64,000 nucleotides of DNA from JANQIO01 sp043585095 (GCA_043585095.1 CP121321.1:434001-498000); one strand, 5' to 3'; shown: positions 24,886 through 34,250, counted from the first letter of the stretch. Notes: a model not told the origin generated them from the letters alone. Numbers and translations: made by a program.

Positions 24886-25365
24886 CTACAGCAATTCCAT
24901 CATCGCTTCTGCGGAGCTCACTTCGATGCCGGCGCCGGGTTCAACGGCAAGGTGCGTAACCGCGCCATCTTCGGCGATCAACGCAAAGCGCTGGCTGCGC
25001 GTTCCCATACCGAAGCCCGTACCGTCCAACTCCAATCCCATCGCCGCTGTCAGCTCTCCGTTGCCATCCGCCAGCATCAAGATTTCTGACGCATTTTGGG
25101 CTTCTCCCCAGGCGCCCATGACAAAGGCGTCGTTCACCGACATGCATACGATGGTGTCAACGCCTTTCGCTTTGATCTTGTCGGCATTTGCAACAAACCC
25201 GGGCAAGTGGGTCATGGAGCAGCCCGGGGTGAATGCGCCAGGTACCGCAAACAGAACGACTTTTTTGCCTGCAAAGATTTCGTCTGTACTGATGCCTTCC
25301 GGGCCCTGGGCGCCCATTACGTGAAGTGAAAGGCTGGGGATCTTGTCGCCAACTTTAATCGTCAT
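24886..25365 (-). CDS. Peroxiredoxin, Prx5-type (AhpC/TSA family)
   Basis: The 160-residue enzyme reduces hydrogen peroxide and organic peroxides with thiol donors. The active site is PGAFTPGCSMTHLPGF, with the peroxidatic Cys49 and the typical Thr three residues before. A second cysteine lies near residue 74 (TIVCMSV). Length and layout match 1-Cys/atypical 2-Cys Prx5 proteins that use glutaredoxin or thioredoxin. I set the start at ATG 25365 because GGAG precedes it closely and the family begins there; the open frame extends upstream without protein-like sequence. It is divergent from the methyltransferase gene. Confidence 0.93.
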   Translation of the reverse strand: MTIKVGDKIPSLSLHVMGAQGPEGISTDEIFAGKKVVLFAVPGAFTPGCSMTHLPGFVANADKIKAKGVDTIVCMSVNDAFVMGAWGEAQNASEILMLADGNGELTAAMGLELDGTGFGMGTRSQRFALIAEDGAVTHLAVEPGAGIEVSSAEAMMELL

Positions 25366-25440
25366 GCTAGTCTCCGTTCTGTTTTTCGCCACGCGAGTCG
25401 TGGTTCCTACGCTGATTATAGACCCAAAGAGCCGCTGCGC

Positions 25441-26076
25441 ATGCAATGTCCCCTGTGTGACTCCGAAAAACATCAACACTTTCACAGTGATGCCCGGCGG
25501 TCGTATCGGCGCTGTGATCGCTGCCAGCTTGTCTTCGTTCCCCCGGCGTACTTTTTGTCGCTTGAACAGGAGCGCGCGGAGTACCTACTGCACGAGAACG
25601 ATCCCACCGATCCCGGCTATCGACGCTTCCTGTCACGTCTGACTGAACCCTTGTTGTCGCTACTGTCCGCGCACGCGAGCGGGTTGGATTTTGGCTGCGG
25701 TCCAGGGCCTGCACTAGCAGAGATGCTCAGGGAGCGGGGCCATTCTGTGGCGCTGTACGACCCCTTTTTTTTCTCTGACCCTGCTCCTTTGGGTGCGTCG
25801 TATGATTTCATAACCGCCACTGAGGTCGCTGAACACCTGCACAGCCCAGGCCCCGTGTTATCTGGGCTATGGCAGAAACTTCGCCCAGGCGGCTTGCTCG
25901 CAGTGATGACCAAGCTAGTTGTCGATGCTGAGGCATTCAGTGGCTGGCACTATAAGAACGACCCTACCCATGTGTGCTTTTTCTCGCGGGACACCTGGGG
26001 GTGGTGGGCAAAAACCTATGGAGCGAGTCTGCACTTTTATGGCGCAGACGTTATCGTGCTGCAGCGGGCGCGATAA
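25441..26076 (+). CDS. Class I SAM-dependent methyltransferase with N-terminal zinc ribbon
   Basis: Residues 3-28 hold two CxxC pairs (Cys3, Cys6, Cys25, Cys28) forming a probable zinc ribbon. The rest is a Rossmann methyltransferase with motif I LDFGCGPGP near residue 82 and TATEVAEHLHSP in the post-I region. The layout recalls methyltransferases of sugar or small-molecule modification, but the substrate is unknown. The 211-residue reading frame overlaps the convergent TetR gene by 26 bases at its 3' end. Confidence 0.87.
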   Translation: MQCPLCDSEKHQHFHSDARRSYRRCDRCQLVFVPPAYFLSLEQERAEYLLHENDPTDPGYRRFLSRLTEPLLSLLSAHASGLDFGCGPGPALAEMLRERGHSVALYDPFFFSDPAPLGASYDFITATEVAEHLHSPGPVLSGLWQKLRPGGLLAVMTKLVVDAEAFSGWHYKNDPTHVCFFSRDTWGWWAKTYGASLHFYGADVIVLQRAR

Positions 26077-26698
26077 TGCCGTGGTAAATCTCTCTAACCT
26101 GTTCATAGAAGCTGCGTTGGTGCTCGCCTAGATAGGGAGCCACCATGCTCATCAGTTGATACACGCCGCGGTGGATGATTAACGCTGGAGCGCGCCGGTC
26201 ATGCTGCAGGTCGTCATAGGTAAGCCAGTAGTTAAGCAGCATGACCATGTTATCTACCAGCGCGGCGGCTTCCTCTTCGCTGGTGCTGACCACAGATTCC
26301 CTGGATAGCGTGTCCCACACCGCTTTTATTGCGGCATGCTTCATCCTCAACAGTCTCCGAAAGCGCTTCTTTAAGTCCGGGTAGCGGTCAAGAATGTCAC
26401 TGAGATTGCGATATAGAAATCGGTAGTTGTACATCTCTTCGAACACTACGTAGAGGTAGAACCAGTTGTCCTCAACACTGAGTGGGCGCTCTAGCGGTGC
26501 GCTGAGTATTTCGCTGAGACCGCGCTCATACTGTTCGAAAAGCTCCGCAATAATGATGTCTTTACCGCGGAAATGGTAATAGAGATTACCAGGGCTGATA
26601 TCCAGCACGTTGGCGATATCGACCGTAGTCGTATGTGGCTCACCTTCCTCGTTGAAAAGAGCCAGGCTGGCGTGAAGGATGCGGTCCCGTGTTTTCAC
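26051..26698 (-). CDS. TetR family regulator, PhaD-like
   Basis: The 215-residue protein has an N-terminal TetR helix-turn-helix (TTVDIANVLDISPGNLYYHF) followed by a helical ligand domain. It begins MKTRDRIL and continues ALFNEEGEPHTTTVDIANVLD, strikingly like PhaD of Pseudomonas, which activates phasin genes phaI and phaF in response to an acyl-CoA-type ligand. Two phasin-like genes lie directly upstream on the same strand, supporting a role in polyhydroxyalkanoate control. The start ATG is 48 bases from the phasin stop. Overlap with the methyltransferase 3' end is 26 bases. Confidence 0.85.
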   Translation of the reverse strand: MKTRDRILHASLALFNEEGEPHTTTVDIANVLDISPGNLYYHFRGKDIIIAELFEQYERGLSEILSAPLERPLSVEDNWFYLYVVFEEMYNYRFLYRNLSDILDRYPDLKKRFRRLLRMKHAAIKAVWDTLSRESVVSTSEEEAAALVDNMVMLLNYWLTYDDLQHDRRAPALIIHRGVYQLMSMVAPYLGEHQRSFYEQVREIYHGIIAPAAAR

Positions 26699-26746
26699 TG
26701 AGATAGTGACTTCACGCCAGTCGTGACGGTGCTCATGGTCGACGAC

Positions 26747-27310
26747 CTAGCGCTTTCGCGTCGCTGTGGCTTTGCTGGTTGGTTGACGTTGCGTCGTTTT
26801 TGCCTTCGCCCTTGTCGGGGACTTCTTCGCGGTCTTACCTTTAGCCGAGGGGGCTTTTTGTTTGCCCGGAGTCTTTTTCGCGGCGGCTTTCTGTTTGGGT
26901 GAGGTCTTTGTTGAGGCGCGCTTAGCCGAGGCGCGCTTAGTAGGCGCAGAATTTTGATCAATCGCCGCGGCGAGCGCGTCGACACGTTCGATCAGCATAT
27001 CCATTTTTTCAGCAAGCACCGCAATCTCGTCGCCCCTGGAGAGGTGAAAACCCTCGCGAACGCGATTGATGCGCTCTTCAACCGAGCTGGCACCGCTCTT
27101 GCGGATATTGGAAAGTGAGTCTCTGACGTCGTCTTCCAGTTGACTTCCCTTTTCCACTAACTCGCGAAACAGGCGTGGTGGCTCCAGATTAGCGCCATCT
27201 ATCTTGTCCCGGGCATCGCTGAAGGCTTTGCCGTAGGCACCGAGGCCCGCTAACCAGATACTTTTTGCAACATCGCTGGCTTTGTCGCCACGTGATTTTT
27301 CATCGCTCAT
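26747..27310 (-). CDS. Phasin family protein with C-terminal histone-H1-like tail (PhaF-like)
   Basis: The 187-residue protein has an N-terminal phasin region (SIWLAGLGAYGKAFSDARD, then a coiled coil with ELVEKGSQLEDDVRDSL) and, from about residue 125, a lysine/alanine/proline-rich tail like histone H1. PhaF of Pseudomonas has the same order: it coats polyhydroxyalkanoate granules and uses its tail to bind DNA, spreading granules between daughter cells. I placed the start at ATG 27310, preceded by AGGAG; the open frame further upstream runs through two terminators and is not coding. The PhaD-like gene follows. Confidence 0.85.
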   Translation of the reverse strand: MSDEKSRGDKASDVAKSIWLAGLGAYGKAFSDARDKIDGANLEPPRLFRELVEKGSQLEDDVRDSLSNIRKSGASSVEERINRVREGFHLSRGDEIAVLAEKMDMLIERVDALAAAIDQNSAPTKRASAKRASTKTSPKQKAAAKKTPGKQKAPSAKGKTAKKSPTRAKAKTTQRQPTSKATATRKR

Positions 27311-27344
27311 GATGGTTGTCTCCTGATGTAGATAACGATCATAC

Positions 27345-27398
27345 AAAAAAAAGGGGTCACAAAGTGACCCCAAAAAGACCGCGCACAAGGTGCGCGGT
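27345..27398 (-). terminator. Tandem intrinsic terminators between the two phasin genes
   Basis: Read on the minus strand, the first hairpin has a 9-bp perfect stem (ACCGCGCAC with GTGCGCGGT, 27378-27398) followed by five T. The second has an 8-bp stem (GGGGTCAC with GTGACCCC, 27353-27371) followed by eight T. Together they should stop transcription from the upstream phasin, so the two phasins are probably not one simple operon. Confidence 0.9.
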
Positions 27399-27418
27399 TA
27401 TGACCTGGATGGTCCGCG

Positions 27419-27913
27419 TTAAGCGGCTTTGCTTACGAGACTGCCTCGCAGCGTTTCAAAACTCTCCCGGGCTTTCTCTAGCCGCGCCTGAACTTCCTTG
27501 CGGATGTCTTCTGGCTTGGCCATCTTCAGTTCCGGCAGATCAATGTCTTTGATCGCTTTCTTGGCATCGGTTTCGACCTTCTCACCGTGCTTAACCAGAT
27601 CGCTGAACAAACCTTCTACTTTTTCGCGACGCTGATTCAGGCGAGTTTGAGCGCTTTCCAGCTGGCTCTGGGCCTGCTCAAACGCTTTGCCATAAAAACC
27701 AAGTCCTGCCAGAAATACGTTGCGTGCGTTCTCTTGCGCCTTCGCAGCAAATACGGGTGCTGCCTTAGGTGCAGTCTTGCGAGTGCTGTTGGCAGTGGTT
27801 TTCTTCGCTGCGGTTTTCTTTGCAGCAGTGCTCTTGGTAGTGGTAGAGCGTGCCGCCGTCTTGCGAGTCTTCGCCTTCGGGCTGGCTTTTTTCTTCGGGG
27901 AAGCAGTTGCCAT
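27419..27913 (-). CDS. Phasin family protein with N-terminal lysine-rich histone-like tail
   Basis: The 164-residue protein mirrors its neighbour: residues 1 to about 50 are a Lys/Ala/Thr-rich histone-like stretch, and the phasin part follows (NVFLAGLGFYGKAFEQAQSQLES, then a coiled coil). Both proteins share the signature AGLGxYGKAF, pointing to a duplication with the DNA-binding tail moved to the other end. The likely role is polyhydroxyalkanoate granule coating with possible nucleoid contact. The start ATG 27913 has AAGGAG upstream. Twin terminators follow it. Confidence 0.83.
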   Translation of the reverse strand: MATASPKKKASPKAKTRKTAARSTTTKSTAAKKTAAKKTTANSTRKTAPKAAPVFAAKAQENARNVFLAGLGFYGKAFEQAQSQLESAQTRLNQRREKVEGLFSDLVKHGEKVETDAKKAIKDIDLPELKMAKPEDIRKEVQARLEKARESFETLRGSLVSKAA

Positions 27914-28176
27914 GATAAATACTCCTTTAGCCTGGTTGTATGCGCTATGCAAAAGCCGCAGATCGCGGCGTTATGGATTCAAGATACGAGTTAGATTTAG
28001 AAAGCGCATACTAAAAACCAAAGAAATTACGCTTTAGCCGTTTTTTATGTCTCCGCGCCTGCATCGGAGACAAAGCTGCATAGGAAGCCAGGCTGCATGA
28101 AGTTTCGGTAAGTAGTCATCTTAGCGGGAGACTGCGGCGTATAATGTGCTACATACAGCGGTACACGGGAAACACC

Positions 28177-28956
28177 ATGAGTAGCACGGAGTCGGCGCCA
28201 CGCCCCACAATTTGGCAATCTTTGGCCGAAGGACGCGCGTTATTTGAGTTGATCTCCGTTGCCCCGGCGCGGCCCATGCTGAAGTTGGCTGCTCGCGGAG
28301 ATGGGCATCCAGTGCTGGTATTGCCCGGGTTTTTTGCCGCGGACGGCTCTACCGCTTCGTTGCGGCGCTATCTTGAGTCGCGCGACTTTGCTGTTTACGC
28401 CTGGGATGAGGGCAGGAATCCAGGCATTAGCGATGCGCTGTATCAGAGGCTGGAGCAGCGCATTCAGGATCTGGCGGAGCAGCACGGGACAACCGTCAGC
28501 CTGGTGGGCTGGAGTCTGGGGGGTATTTATGCTCGTCTGCTCGCCCACCGAAACCCCGAAACCGTTCGGCAGATCGTCACTCTGGGGTCGCCTTTTAAGA
28601 TGAACCAATACGGTTCAGTAAACGGTTCGGTGGCGAAGCTGTATCAAAGCATTAACCCGACGCAGCACCGCGATCCCATGTTGGATCATGCGGAAACCTG
28701 GGCCGAGCCGCCGCCGGTACCGTCAACCTCGATTTACAGCAAAGGCGATGGCGTTGCCCACTGGAGCTTCTGCGTCGATGATCAAGAAGATGAACACACC
28801 GAGAATATTGCGCTGCCCGGTAGCCATTTGGGTATGACCCATAATCCGCTGTTTATGTACTGTATCGCTGACCGCCTGGCGCAGGCGGAGGGCAGCTGGA
28901 AGCCTTTCCAACTGCTTCCCCAGCTACAACACATGCTCAACCGCGCTCTGGCCTGA
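28177..28956 (+). CDS. Alpha/beta hydrolase, lipase-like
   Basis: The 259-residue protein carries the nucleophile elbow GWSLGG, the oxyanion region VLVLPGFFAADGST and a C-terminal catalytic His in LPGSHLGM; the Asp is probably in DHAETW or KGDGVAHW. The open LPGFF and YARLLAH layout resembles triacylglycerol lipase-like and PGAP1-like hydrolases that act on esters of hydrophobic acids. There is no signal peptide, so it is probably cytoplasmic. It is divergent from the phasin cluster and might act on PHA-related or lipid esters, but this is a guess. The start at 28177 is chosen over an upstream ATG at 28144 because the latter adds non-conserved residues. Confidence 0.8.
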   Translation: MSSTESAPRPTIWQSLAEGRALFELISVAPARPMLKLAARGDGHPVLVLPGFFAADGSTASLRRYLESRDFAVYAWDEGRNPGISDALYQRLEQRIQDLAEQHGTTVSLVGWSLGGIYARLLAHRNPETVRQIVTLGSPFKMNQYGSVNGSVAKLYQSINPTQHRDPMLDHAETWAEPPPVPSTSIYSKGDGVAHWSFCVDDQEDEHTENIALPGSHLGMTHNPLFMYCIADRLAQAEGSWKPFQLLPQLQHMLNRALA

Positions 28957-28975
28957 ACGCGGTAACCTGTTAGCG

Positions 28976-30166
28976 ATGCGGTTTCTCCCCAAACCTGTGC
29001 GTGTTCCGCTGCTCATTGTTGCAGTGGGGTGCACCCTCGCGTTCTTGATACTCACTGGCAAGCCCAGGCCACAAGCAACACCGCCAGCCGCTTTGCCGCC
29101 TCCGCAGGTAGTAATTATGCGCGCGGCTCCTGAGAGGGTCACTTTGACCGCTGTCAGCCAGGGTACCGTGCAGCCTCTGCGAGAGATCAGTATCGTGTCT
29201 CAGGTGGGTGGCATCGTTGTAGATGTGGCGCCGAATTTTGCTGAAGGTGGGTTCTTTGCCGCAGACAGCACGCTCGTGAAGCTCGAAGACGCGGACTATC
29301 GCCTGCAAACAGTGCGCGCCGAAGCGCAAGTAGCGGAAGCCTCCCAATTGGTGGCGCAGGAGAAGGGCCGCACCCGGCAGGCAGCTCGAGAGTGGCGCGA
29401 TCTCGGCAACGATGAAGCGAATGCGTTGTTCCTGCGCAAGCCGCAGTTAGCCGCCGCTGAGGCGTCTCTGGCGGCGGCGCGCGCCGACCTGGAGCAGGCG
29501 CGTTTGGATCTGCAGCGCACCCGTATCACTGTGCCGTTTAACGGCCGAGTACGTGAGAAAATGGTGGATATTGGCCAATACGTGACGCCGGGGACAGCGG
29601 TGGCCAGGGTCTACGATACCGACGTCGTGCAGATTCGCGTGCCCCTTACCGACCGGCAGATAGCATTGCTGGACCTGCCTTTGGACTTTCAGCGTAGCGA
29701 AGACGACCAGGGGGGTGCAGCAGTCACCCTGCGGGCCCGATTCGCCGATCAGGAGTGGACCTGGCAGGGAGAGGTGGCGCGCACTGATGCAAGCATCGAC
29801 CTGGACAGCCGCGTGGTTTATGCCGTTGTGGAGGTCACGCAGCCGTTTAGCGTCGACGAAAACTCAGGCCGGCCACCATTGGCTATTGGGCTGTTTGTGG
29901 AGGCCGAAATACAGGGCCGCCAACTGGAGCGCGTTACTACACTGCCTCGGACAGCGCTGCGCAGCGACGCAACCGTGCTGTTGGTTGATGCCGATAGTCG
30001 GCTGGCAGCAAAACCGGTGCGCGTGTTGAAAACCGAAGCCCGGCAGGTATGGGTTCAGGGGCTGAGCGATGCAGATCGTGTCGTGATTCAGCAGCCCGCC
30101 GTGGCTATAGAAGGTATGGCCGTGACGCTGCGCGACGTCGCCGACGTGGCGCTGACGCTGGAGTAA
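28976..30166 (+). CDS. RND efflux system periplasmic adaptor (membrane fusion protein)
   Basis: The 396-residue protein has one N-terminal membrane anchor (residues 9-28), then a lipoyl-like half (VSQVGGIVVDVAPNFAEGGFF), an alpha-helical hairpin with EAQVAEASQLVAQEKGRTRQAAREW, the second lipoyl half FNGRVREKMVDIGQYV and a beta-barrel. These are the parts of MFP/HlyD-type adaptors that link an inner-membrane RND pump to an outer-membrane channel. It precedes the RND permease with a six-base gap, so the two form one unit. No TolC-type gene is adjacent. The cargo is unknown. Confidence 0.92.
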   Translation: MRFLPKPVRVPLLIVAVGCTLAFLILTGKPRPQATPPAALPPPQVVIMRAAPERVTLTAVSQGTVQPLREISIVSQVGGIVVDVAPNFAEGGFFAADSTLVKLEDADYRLQTVRAEAQVAEASQLVAQEKGRTRQAAREWRDLGNDEANALFLRKPQLAAAEASLAAARADLEQARLDLQRTRITVPFNGRVREKMVDIGQYVTPGTAVARVYDTDVVQIRVPLTDRQIALLDLPLDFQRSEDDQGGAAVTLRARFADQEWTWQGEVARTDASIDLDSRVVYAVVEVTQPFSVDENSGRPPLAIGLFVEAEIQGRQLERVTTLPRTALRSDATVLLVDADSRLAAKPVRVLKTEARQVWVQGLSDADRVVIQQPAVAIEGMAVTLRDVADVALTLE

Positions 30167-30172
30167 GCTGTT

Positions 30173-33100
30173 TTGGTCGCCTGGTTTGTTCGGAACCCTA
30201 TCGCCGCTAATCTGCTGATGCTGTTAATTGTGGTGGGCGGTTTATCCGGCATTCCGGCCCTGGATAAGCAGTTTTTCCCCGACTTTGCGCTCAATACCGT
30301 CAGCGTCGCGCTGCCCTATCCGGGCGCAGGGCCGGCAGAGGTAGAAGAGCAAATCTGCGTGCGCATTGAGGAGTCGGTGCACGACCTGAATGGCGTCAAA
30401 GAGATACGTTCAACCGCTAGCGAAGGCCTTGGCACCGTATTGATTGAAGCAGAGTCGGGCTACGACATCCAGCGCTTGACCTCGGAAGTCAAAACCCGCG
30501 TGGATGCCATCTCCACTTTCCCCGTCGAAGCCGAGCGCCCCACGGTTACCGAGCTGGCAGGGCGACATGACATGATTACGGTCACCGTCGCGGGAGATGT
30601 GGGTGAGGGAAATTTAAAAGCACTGGCCGAAAGGCTTCGGGACGATCTGTCCTCGCGGCCTTATATTTCTGTTGTCGAGATAGAGACTCCCAGGGCGTAC
30701 GAGGTTGCCGTCGAAGTGTCCGAGTTTACTTTGCGACGCTACGGCTTACGCTTCGACGATGTGGTCACGGCGATTCGGGCGTCCAGCCTCAATTTGCCCG
30801 CCGGTGCCATTAAATCCGAGGAAGGTGACATTCGACTGCAGACGCGCGGGCAGGCGTACAGTCGCGCGGACTTCGAAAACATTGTTTTGGTCAGCAAGCG
30901 CGATGGAACAAGACTGCTGCTCGGCGATGTTGCGAAGGTCACGGACGGATTCGAAGATCTGGACGTACGCAGTCGCTTCAACGACAAGGCATCTTTGGAT
31001 CTAAACGTCTATGTGACGTCTCATCCCAACGTGCTTAAGACCAGCGAAACCGTGCAGTCCTGGGTTGTTGAAGCCCGTCGCAGGCTCCCTGCTGGAGTGA
31101 CATTGACCCCTTGGCAGGATCAGTCTGAGCCGTTTAAAAGCCGCGTGGAAACGCTTTTGACCAACGGCATTGGCGGCCTGATTCTGGTGTTTATCGTTTT
31201 GGTCGTGTTCCTGAGACCGCTGCTGGCGATGTGGGTTTGCGTCGGAATAGCGGTCGCGTTTATGGGCACATTTTTCATGCTGCCCTACACCGGCGTGCAG
31301 CTGCATATGATTTCCCTGTTCGCGTTTCTACTGATTCTTGGGATCGTGGTGGACGACGCGATTATTGTTGGGGAGGCTATCCATACTCGCCAAATGGAGG
31401 GCGATGGAGGCGACCACGGTGCTATTTTAGGTGCCAATTCAGTTGTAAAACCCGTGATGTTCGCCGTGATTAGCACCATGATTTTTTTCGCACCCATGTG
31501 GTTTATGCCCGGTGATTGGGCGGATGCCGCGATGGCGATACCCACGGTCGTGACTCTCTCCCTCGCGTTCTCACTGTTAGAATGCCTGTTGATTCTGCCG
31601 CCACACCTGGCGCATATGCGTCCTCCAAAGCCCGCGCGTCAGGCATGGCTAAGGCGCTTGGAGCTACTGCGCGGGCGTTGCGCACAGTCTATGGTCACGT
31701 TCGCAGAACAGCGCTACAAGCCCTTTCTGGCGCGTTGTCTGGATGTGCACCTGCTGACCCTGAGCCTGTTCTTTGTGGCGTTGCTGCTGACCTTAAGCAT
31801 TTATGGCGGTGGTTGGATCAAGTCGGGTTTCTTTCCTAACGTGACAGCGGACTGGATGGTTGCCAGGCTCGAGCTGGCCGAGGGCGTCGCGTTTCGCGAC
31901 ACGCTGGATCGCATGTATCAGATCGAAACGGCCGCCACTCGGATCAAACAGCGCTACAACGCAGACTCCGATGTTCCCCGGGTGGGCCATATCAATTCTC
32001 GAAGCCGAGACAACAAGGTATATGTTTGGCTAGAGCTGTCCGACACCTCGCTGGACATTGCGGCGGTAAGCGAAAGCTGGAGAACCGAGATAGGCGATCT
32101 TGGAGAGGTAGAAGACTTTACACTGGATTACACCATTCGCGAAAATGATAAACCTATTCGCCTGGTGCTCGCGGCAAACTCTGTCACCGATCTGGAGCAG
32201 GTGTCGGAAAGTCTGCGTGGCGTGTTGGAGAACTATCCAGGCGTTTACAACGTCAATGACAGCCTTCAGTCGCCGCGGGAAGAAATCGAGCTGTCCCTAA
32301 AGCCTGCGGCCCAGAATCTTGGGATCACGCTATCTGATCTCGCCAGGCAGGTACGGCGAGCATTCTATGGTGCCGAGGCTCAGCGTATTCCGCGCACCCG
32401 TGAGGACGTCAAGGTAATGGTGCGGTATCCGGAATCGGAACGGGTCTCAATGGACAACCTCAACGAGATGCGTATACGAACGCCGGCAGGCGGTGCCGTG
32501 CCGTTTGAGTCTGTTGCGGAAGTCCAGTTCGTAAAAGGCTACCAGACCATCGAGAGGCTGAATCGAAAGCGTACTGTCGAGGTCACGGCTGAAGTGCTAC
32601 CTGACTCCAGCTCCCCCCGCGAGATCGTCGATGACGTCATGGCACGCTATCTGCCGAAGTGGCGTGGTCTGTACCCAGGCCTGACAATCGACCTCGACGG
32701 TGAGCTGGAGGAGCAGGAAGCGTTTCAGGGAGCTTTGCTCAAGTACATGGGACTATCCATGCTGATTATCTATGGCCTGATGGCCATCCCCTTCCGATCT
32801 TATTGGCAACCGTTACTGGTGCTGACCGCCGTGCCGTTTGGCGTAATGGGCGCCATTTTGGGGCACATGATAATGGGTCGAGAGATCAGCATGTTCTCAT
32901 TGCTGGGGGTGCTGGCTTGCGCTGGCGTTGTGGTCAATGACAACCTGGTTCTGATTGATCGCATCAACCAGCTTCGCGAGCGCGGCATGGAGGTGCGCGA
33001 CGCATTGCTGCAGGGAGGGCAGGACCGCTTCCGTCCCATCATACTGACGTCATTAACAACGTTTATCGGTCTGTTGCCCATAATGTCAGAGACCAGCGTG

Positions 33101-33274
33101 CAGGCGCAGTTTTTGATTCCTATGGTTATTTCACTGGCCTTCGGCGTACTGTTTGCAACCGGCGTCACGCTATTACTGGTGCCCGCGCTGTATCTCTTCG
33201 GTGAAAACATGCAGCGTCGGCTTGCAGCGTTGCGCGGCAAGACCGTGGATAGCGGCTCCACTCAACCGACTTAA
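30173..33274 (+). CDS. RND family efflux permease
   Basis: The 1033-residue pump has the RND layout: a first membrane helix, a large periplasmic loop (residues about 35-325), a six-helix bundle with GIVVDDAIIVGEAIHT near 390, a second loop and a C-terminal bundle with GVVVNDNLVLIDRI. The acidic residues in VVDDAI carry proton translocation. It belongs to the AcrB/MdtF superfamily branch often seen with hydrophobic cargo in marine bacteria. The start is TTG at 30173 (MVAWFVRNPIAAN), six bases after the adaptor stop. No outer-membrane partner is in the window. Confidence 0.92.
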   Translation: MVAWFVRNPIAANLLMLLIVVGGLSGIPALDKQFFPDFALNTVSVALPYPGAGPAEVEEQICVRIEESVHDLNGVKEIRSTASEGLGTVLIEAESGYDIQRLTSEVKTRVDAISTFPVEAERPTVTELAGRHDMITVTVAGDVGEGNLKALAERLRDDLSSRPYISVVEIETPRAYEVAVEVSEFTLRRYGLRFDDVVTAIRASSLNLPAGAIKSEEGDIRLQTRGQAYSRADFENIVLVSKRDGTRLLLGDVAKVTDGFEDLDVRSRFNDKASLDLNVYVTSHPNVLKTSETVQSWVVEARRRLPAGVTLTPWQDQSEPFKSRVETLLTNGIGGLILVFIVLVVFLRPLLAMWVCVGIAVAFMGTFFMLPYTGVQLHMISLFAFLLILGIVVDDAIIVGEAIHTRQMEGDGGDHGAILGANSVVKPVMFAVISTMIFFAPMWFMPGDWADAAMAIPTVVTLSLAFSLLECLLILPPHLAHMRPPKPARQAWLRRLELLRGRCAQSMVTFAEQRYKPFLARCLDVHLLTLSLFFVALLLTLSIYGGGWIKSGFFPNVTADWMVARLELAEGVAFRDTLDRMYQIETAATRIKQRYNADSDVPRVGHINSRSRDNKVYVWLELSDTSLDIAAVSESWRTEIGDLGEVEDFTLDYTIRENDKPIRLVLAANSVTDLEQVSESLRGVLENYPGVYNVNDSLQSPREEIELSLKPAAQNLGITLSDLARQVRRAFYGAEAQRIPRTREDVKVMVRYPESERVSMDNLNEMRIRTPAGGAVPFESVAEVQFVKGYQTIERLNRKRTVEVTAEVLPDSSSPREIVDDVMARYLPKWRGLYPGLTIDLDGELEEQEAFQGALLKYMGLSMLIIYGLMAIPFRSYWQPLLVLTAVPFGVMGAILGHMIMGREISMFSLLGVLACAGVVVNDNLVLIDRINQLRERGMEVRDALLQGGQDRFRPIILTSLTTFIGLLPIMSETSVQAQFLIPMVISLAFGVLFATGVTLLLVPALYLFGENMQRRLAALRGKTVDSGSTQPT

Positions 33275-33374
33275 ACCGGTTCAAACTTAACTGAACCCGG
33301 CTCAAACCCGGCGTAGACCAGCTCAGGCTAACCCAGGCTATGCTAAACCGGCGGGGCGCTTGAGTGCAGATAAT

Positions 33375-34250
33375 CTAGTGGAGTAAGCCTTGATCGCTGT
33401 CGCCCAGCTGGGCTTCGAAATCCTGACGGTCAAAGCAATACTGGGCGTTACAAAACTCACAGTCCATCTTGACCTCGCCTTCTTCCTCAAGCAATTGCAG
33501 CAACTCTGTTGGACCTATGGACATTAAAGCGCCGTGGCAGCGTTCCCGAGAACAGCTGCAGTGGAAGGCAACGGGCAGGCCGTCAAACAGGCGAACGCTT
33601 TCCTGATGAAACAAGCGATAGAGCAGCGTTTCTGGCTCCAGCTCCAGGACTTCCTGGGCTTCCAACGTGTCTGCAAGCGTGCAGGCGTGCTCCCACTGCT
33701 GCGAGCGAGCGTCCGCTTCCTTGCTGACCTGTGCGGGAAGCTGTTGAAGCAACAGGCCTGCCGCGGTACTGCCATCGCTTGCCAGCCACAGCTGGGTGGG
33801 CAGTTGCTCGGAATTCTCAAAATAGTGGGCCAGGCAAGCTGCCAGATTGGTGCCGTCTAGCGGCACTATGCCCTGGTAACGCTGGCCTTTTAGAGGTTCG
33901 ATAGTGATTGCCAGATGGCCACCTGAGAGGAGCTCTGAAAATTCAGTGGCTGTTACCGCATCGGCGCCCCGCGCGATGGCTCGTACTTTGAGATCATTGC
34001 TGCACTCGGCCATCAGTAACTGCAGCTCTCCACTGCCCTGTGCCTGCAGCACCAATCGTCCTTCGAATTTAATCGTGGTGCTGAGCAGTACGGCGGCGGC
34101 GAGAAACTCACCCAGTAGACGCTGAACGCCAGCTGGGTAGTGATGGATGGCGGTAATGTCACGGTAGCTGCTGTCCAGATGGACCAGCTCACCGCGAATA
34201 TCAGCATCATCAAAAATAAACTTGCGCGCTTGATTACGCTGTTTATCCAT
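33375..34250 (-). CDS. hslO: Hsp33 redox-regulated chaperonin
   Basis: Hsp33 is a holding chaperone switched on by oxidation and unfolding. The 291-residue product has the zinc site near its C-terminus: HCSCSRERCHGAL and DCEFCNAQYCFD, giving the CxC and CxxC pairs that release zinc on oxidation. The N-terminal domain (RKFIFDDADIRGELVHLD) matches the family. It is followed on the minus strand upstream by hslR, an order seen in many gammaproteobacteria. The start ATG 34250 is the family start. Confidence 0.93.
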   Translation of the reverse strand: MDKQRNQARKFIFDDADIRGELVHLDSSYRDITAIHHYPAGVQRLLGEFLAAAVLLSTTIKFEGRLVLQAQGSGELQLLMAECSNDLKVRAIARGADAVTATEFSELLSGGHLAITIEPLKGQRYQGIVPLDGTNLAACLAHYFENSEQLPTQLWLASDGSTAAGLLLQQLPAQVSKEADARSQQWEHACTLADTLEAQEVLELEPETLLYRLFHQESVRLFDGLPVAFHCSCSRERCHGALMSIGPTELLQLLEEEGEVKMDCEFCNAQYCFDRQDFEAQLGDSDQGLLH

